The notes beneath the pieces are model-generated. The model worked only from the letters and a program-made list of their open reading frames with translations, searched no databases and had not been told where the DNA came from. The translations under genes and the position numbers were made by a program. A DNA stretch of 6,778 bases from Nitrososphaerota archaeon (GTDB taxonomy: Archaea; Thermoproteota; Nitrososphaeria_A; Caldarchaeales; Wolframiiraptoraceae): assembly GCA_021157985.1 (NCBI GenBank), contig JAGGVM010000148.1:1-6778 (forward strand). The letters run 5' to 3'. The stretch's first letter is position 1. Every line of letters begins with the position of its first letter. Below are positions 4,528 through 6,778 of this stretch, one piece after another.

Positions 4528-5547
4528 TTGAGCTGGGACTCGGCTGAGCTCAAGCCATGTAATGGCCGTAAATGCACGTTCTGCGGAGCGAGGACCCCGA
4601 TCTATTATAGGCGCTACTCGGGCGAGATGCTCTGCTCCACCTGCTTCAAGAAAAACATAGTCGAGCGGGTTAGGCGGACGATCTCCCGATACGATCTCCT
4701 CAGGCCCGATGACCGGATAATGGTCGCGGCCTCAGGCGGCAAGGACAGCCTCGCGCTCCTCAAGATACTCCAAATCATCGAGGCGGATTTCCCGAAATCC
4801 GAGCTCATCGCGGTGACGATAGACGAGGGGATAGGGGGCTATAGGGAGAGGGCGGCCGAGCTCGTCGAGCGGTTCGCATCCAGCCTAGGAATACCTTTCT
4901 ACAAGATGGGCTTCGAGGAGTTCTACGGCTTCACCTTAAGCGAGGTCGTCGAGGCCGGGATCCATAGGAGGCTCGGGGTCAATCCCTGCACGATCTGCGG
5001 GGTTCTGAGGAGGAAGGCTCTATCGCTCGCGGCGAGGAAGCTCGGGGCAACGGTCATCGCGACCGCCCACACCCTCGACGACGTGGTCAACACCTATCTC
5101 CTAAACCTCTTGAAAGGTGAGCGGAACATAAAGCCGGTGGGGTTGAGGAGGGAAGGGGAGGGAGTTGTTCCGAGGGTCGCTCCTCTCAGGCTCATCCCAG
5201 AGCGCGAAATAGCCCTCTACGCCTATCTCGAGGGCATCCCCTTCCAGTCTGAGACCTGCCCCTACACTCATTCATCCATGCGCGATAGGATTAGAAACTT
5301 CATGGCGTGGTATGCGGCTCACAAGCCCGAGGCCCTCTACGCCTTCCTCAAGAACTTCGAGCGGATGCTGAAACCTCCGAAGGCTGAGAACAGGTGCGCG
5401 ATCTGCGGGGAGCCAACGAGTAGGAGGATATGCAGAGCCTGCGAACTCGAGCTCGCGATAAAGCGCGCCCTCGGGAGATTAGATCCTGACGAGGCCGAAG
5501 GTCTTGAACGTGAACCCCATGTTGGCGACTATGAGGAAGAGGCATAA
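4528..5547 (+). CDS. ttuA: tRNA 2-thiouridine synthase, TtuA/Ncs6 (TIGR00269) type
   Basis: Cytosolic PP-loop ATPase that adenylates a tRNA uridine and replaces its C2 oxygen with sulfur from a ubiquitin-like carrier. Domains in order: an N-terminal zinc finger (C16, C19, C36, C39); the ATP pyrophosphatase core with the PP-loop SGGKDS at 69-74; C154 and C157 (NPCTIC), which with C244 (ETCPY) match the three [4Fe-4S] cluster cysteines of TtuA; TAHTLDD at 179-185; and a C-terminal zinc finger (C290, C293, C302, C305). The 339 residues are a little longer than usual because of an acidic tail after about 315. The target could be U54 (thermophile TtuA) or wobble U34 (Ncs6/NcsA); both share this layout. 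The TTG start is the only start codon after the in-frame TAA at 4492-4494. The last 69 bases lie antisense to the protease gene. Confidence 0.93.
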   Translation: MSWDSAELKPCNGRKCTFCGARTPIYYRRYSGEMLCSTCFKKNIVERVRRTISRYDLLRPDDRIMVAASGGKDSLALLKILQIIEADFPKSELIAVTIDEGIGGYRERAAELVERFASSLGIPFYKMGFEEFYGFTLSEVVEAGIHRRLGVNPCTICGVLRRKALSLAARKLGATVIATAHTLDDVVNTYLLNLLKGERNIKPVGLRREGEGVVPRVAPLRLIPEREIALYAYLEGIPFQSETCPYTHSSMRDRIRNFMAWYAAHKPEALYAFLKNFERMLKPPKAENRCAICGEPTSRRICRACELELAIKRALGRLDPDEAEGLEREPHVGDYEEEA

Positions 5548-6615
5548 CGCCGTCAAGCCGTAGCTAATCGCGCTCAAGGCTTTCTCGTTCTTCAGCTTCG
5601 ACTCGAGCAGGGAGATCACGAGCATGTTTCCGTCGAGGAAGTAGATCGGGAGCATGTTGAAGACCGCCACGTTCACGGCGATGAGCTGAGTCCACCAGAA
5701 AACCCTGTAAACCGCGTACTCGGTCTGCGGGCTCCCGAACCTAATCCTTGCCGGAAAATAGTAGTCTATCCTCGTTATCCCGAGGCTTCTGAGGATCCAG
5801 GCGAGCGGCATGTTGATCGGCTGCTTGAGCTTATAGGTCTGCGTCCCCCTGCTCGTCTGGATCACCAGGCTGTCGGATGCGGAGATGTTCTGGTAGAGCG
5901 TGTTCCTGTTCACGGGAACCCCGTTCACGCTGTAGATCACGTCGTTCACCTCGATCCCCTTAACCGATCCATCCGTCTCCAAGACCACGAGCCCTGCTTC
6001 GCTCGGGATGAAGATCCCGGCCATGAGCAGGATCACCAGGATCCCAACCGCCAGGTTCGCCAAGCTTCCCCCAGCCGCTATCCTCGCCTTCACCCTGCTC
6101 GAAGCCCTCCTCAACTCCTCCTCATCGGGCTCCACAAACCCTCCCGGGAAGAGGTAGAAGAGGAAGAGCCCCGTGGACTTCAGCTTTATCCCTTCAAGCC
6201 TCGCTATCACCCCGTGCATCCCCTCATGGGTGACGAGGACTATTCCGAGCGCTACGAGCATGTAGGGTAGGTGCTCGAGCCTGATCGTGACACCGACGAC
6301 GAGGGGGATCACGATGTTCTGGGGGCCGACCTGGCTGGGCGCGAAGAGATAGGTTCCGAGGTTCTTGGATAGGACGTAGACCGCGAACGCCATCATCCCG
6401 AAGCCGAGGGCTATCCCGAGATCCGAGGCCACCTTGATCAGGGACGGGGCCTTTGCGACCGCCTTATCGAAGATCTCGACGCTTCTCTCAGACCTAACTA
6501 TGAAGCCGAGCGGGTAGAGCTTAACTCCCTTGAACTCGATCCTGAACACGTACTTGATCAAGAGATATGCGGCGATCCACCCTGCCGCCAACGCGGCTAA
6601 GAGAACATACTCCAT
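5479..6615 (-). CDS. Site-2 protease family membrane metalloprotease with PDZ domain
   Basis: A 378-residue multipass intramembrane zinc protease that would cut transmembrane segments of other proteins. HEGMH at 130-134 gives the HExxH zinc site, and NMLPIYFLDG at 320-329 supplies the third ligand D328 (N..P..xLDG). GSLANLAVG at 183-191 is the conserved motif on the helix after the active site. Between the halves, about 205-265, is a PDZ-like domain (NDVIYSVNGVPVN), which in this family gates substrate access. Hydrophobic helices are visible at about 3-22, 66-83, 103-128, 186-203, 308-323 and 348-366. The ATG at 6615 is supported by a TATA element close upstream. It has no anti-sigma-like neighbour, as expected in archaea, so its substrate is unknown. 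Its 3' end overlaps the thiolase gene by 69 bp. Confidence 0.92.
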   Translation of the reverse strand: MEYVLLAALAAGWIAAYLLIKYVFRIEFKGVKLYPLGFIVRSERSVEIFDKAVAKAPSLIKVASDLGIALGFGMMAFAVYVLSKNLGTYLFAPSQVGPQNIVIPLVVGVTIRLEHLPYMLVALGIVLVTHEGMHGVIARLEGIKLKSTGLFLFYLFPGGFVEPDEEELRRASSRVKARIAAGGSLANLAVGILVILLMAGIFIPSEAGLVVLETDGSVKGIEVNDVIYSVNGVPVNRNTLYQNISASDSLVIQTSRGTQTYKLKQPINMPLAWILRSLGITRIDYYFPARIRFGSPQTEYAVYRVFWWTQLIAVNVAVFNMLPIYFLDGNMLVISLLESKLKNEKALSAISYGLTALCLFLIVANMGFTFKTFGLVRI

Positions 6616-6627
6616 TCTAAGCAGCCT

Positions 6628-6648
6628 GAAAAATAGAAAAAATATTAA
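6628..6648 (-). promoter_or_regulatory. TATA-box promoter for the site-2 protease
   Basis: On the reverse strand the region reads TTAATATTTTTTCTATTTTT, AT-rich in an otherwise GC-rich window. With the box centred near 6640-6644, the transcript would start near 6615-6619, at or just before ATG 6615. That implies leaderless translation, and no Shine-Dalgarno is present in the short leader. Confidence 0.5.
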
Positions 6649-6674
6649 CGTTTACTGCGGATGGGGAAAGAGGT

Positions 6675-6778
6675 TTAGAAGATGGCTTTCTCGGTCTTCG
6701 CGTCGAAGATATGTATCCTCGCGTGTGGGAACCCGATCAAGAGCTTCTCCATCAAATATGGAACCGAACAGGCAATAC
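6675..6778 (-). CDS. Probable sugar ABC-transporter ATP-binding protein, C-terminal fragment (cut by window edge)
   Basis: Only the last 33 codons are in the window, reading ...LIGFPHARIHIFDAKTEKAIF then TAA at 6677-6675. The HIFDAKTEKAI ending resembles the last strand of the regulatory OB/TOBE domain of MalK/UgpC/MsmK-type ATPases, which often end with a V/IH-L/IFD-x-x-TG-x-x-I pattern. Such proteins power uptake of sugars or oligosaccharides at the cytoplasmic face of the membrane. No Walker or signature motif is visible in this short piece, so the call rests on the tail alone. It lies in the same direction as the site-2 protease, with 59 bp between them that hold the protease promoter. 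Confidence 0.55.
   Translation of the reverse strand, partial: IACSVPYLMEKLLIGFPHARIHIFDAKTEKAIF

Noticed and set aside
1..6778. Mobile elements, CRISPR repeats, attachment sites or defence genes
   Set aside because: No spaced direct repeats, terminal inverted repeats, transposase, integrase or Cas motifs were seen, and base composition and codon use look even across the window.

Overview
The window looks like ordinary chromosome from a thermophilic archaeon of the Thermoproteota/TACK group. The signs are an archaeal 5S rRNA standing alone with its own TATA box and no 16S/23S beside it, a type II (archaeal/eukaryotic) methionine aminopeptidase, an archaeal-type TrpRS N-terminus, an archaea-restricted DUF1512-like membrane protein, TATA boxes about 25 nt before the inferred transcript starts, several near-leaderless genes, TTG/GTG starts, and AGG/ATA-rich, GC-rich coding sequence. 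I cannot name a genus. I see no mobile element, CRISPR array, tRNA or pseudogene.

Layout from left to right: the 5' end of trpS (minus, cut by the window edge); map (plus); a two-gene minus-strand operon of a DUF1512-like membrane protein followed by a 77-residue zinc-ribbon protein; 5S rRNA (plus); an unusually long TalC-type transaldolase (plus); ribulose-phosphate 3-epimerase (minus); a TtuA/Ncs6-type tRNA thiolase (plus); a site-2 protease with a PDZ domain (minus); and the last 33 codons of what is probably a sugar ABC-transporter ATPase (minus, cut by the edge). No gene-free stretch exceeds 300 bases. The largest gaps are about 108 bp (trpS/map, two promoters), about 101 bp (DUF1512/5S, two promoters and two short inverted repeats), 75 bp (rpe/ttuA, two promoters) and 62 bp (5S/transaldolase).

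The genes form convergent and divergent pairs with almost no spacing. The map and zinc-ribbon stop codons interlock (4 bp overlap), transaldolase and rpe end 10 bp apart, and the thiolase and protease 3' ends overlap by 69 bp.

Functionally, transaldolase and Rpe belong to the non-oxidative pentose phosphate pathway. TrpRS, 5S rRNA, Map and the tRNA thiolase serve translation. The DUF1512/zinc-ribbon operon and the S2P protease are the parts whose cellular role is open. I found no convincing new defence or mobile system; the points most worth a second look are the transaldolase insertion, the DUF1512/zinc-ribbon operon, and the paired inverted repeats between the DUF1512 and 5S promoters.
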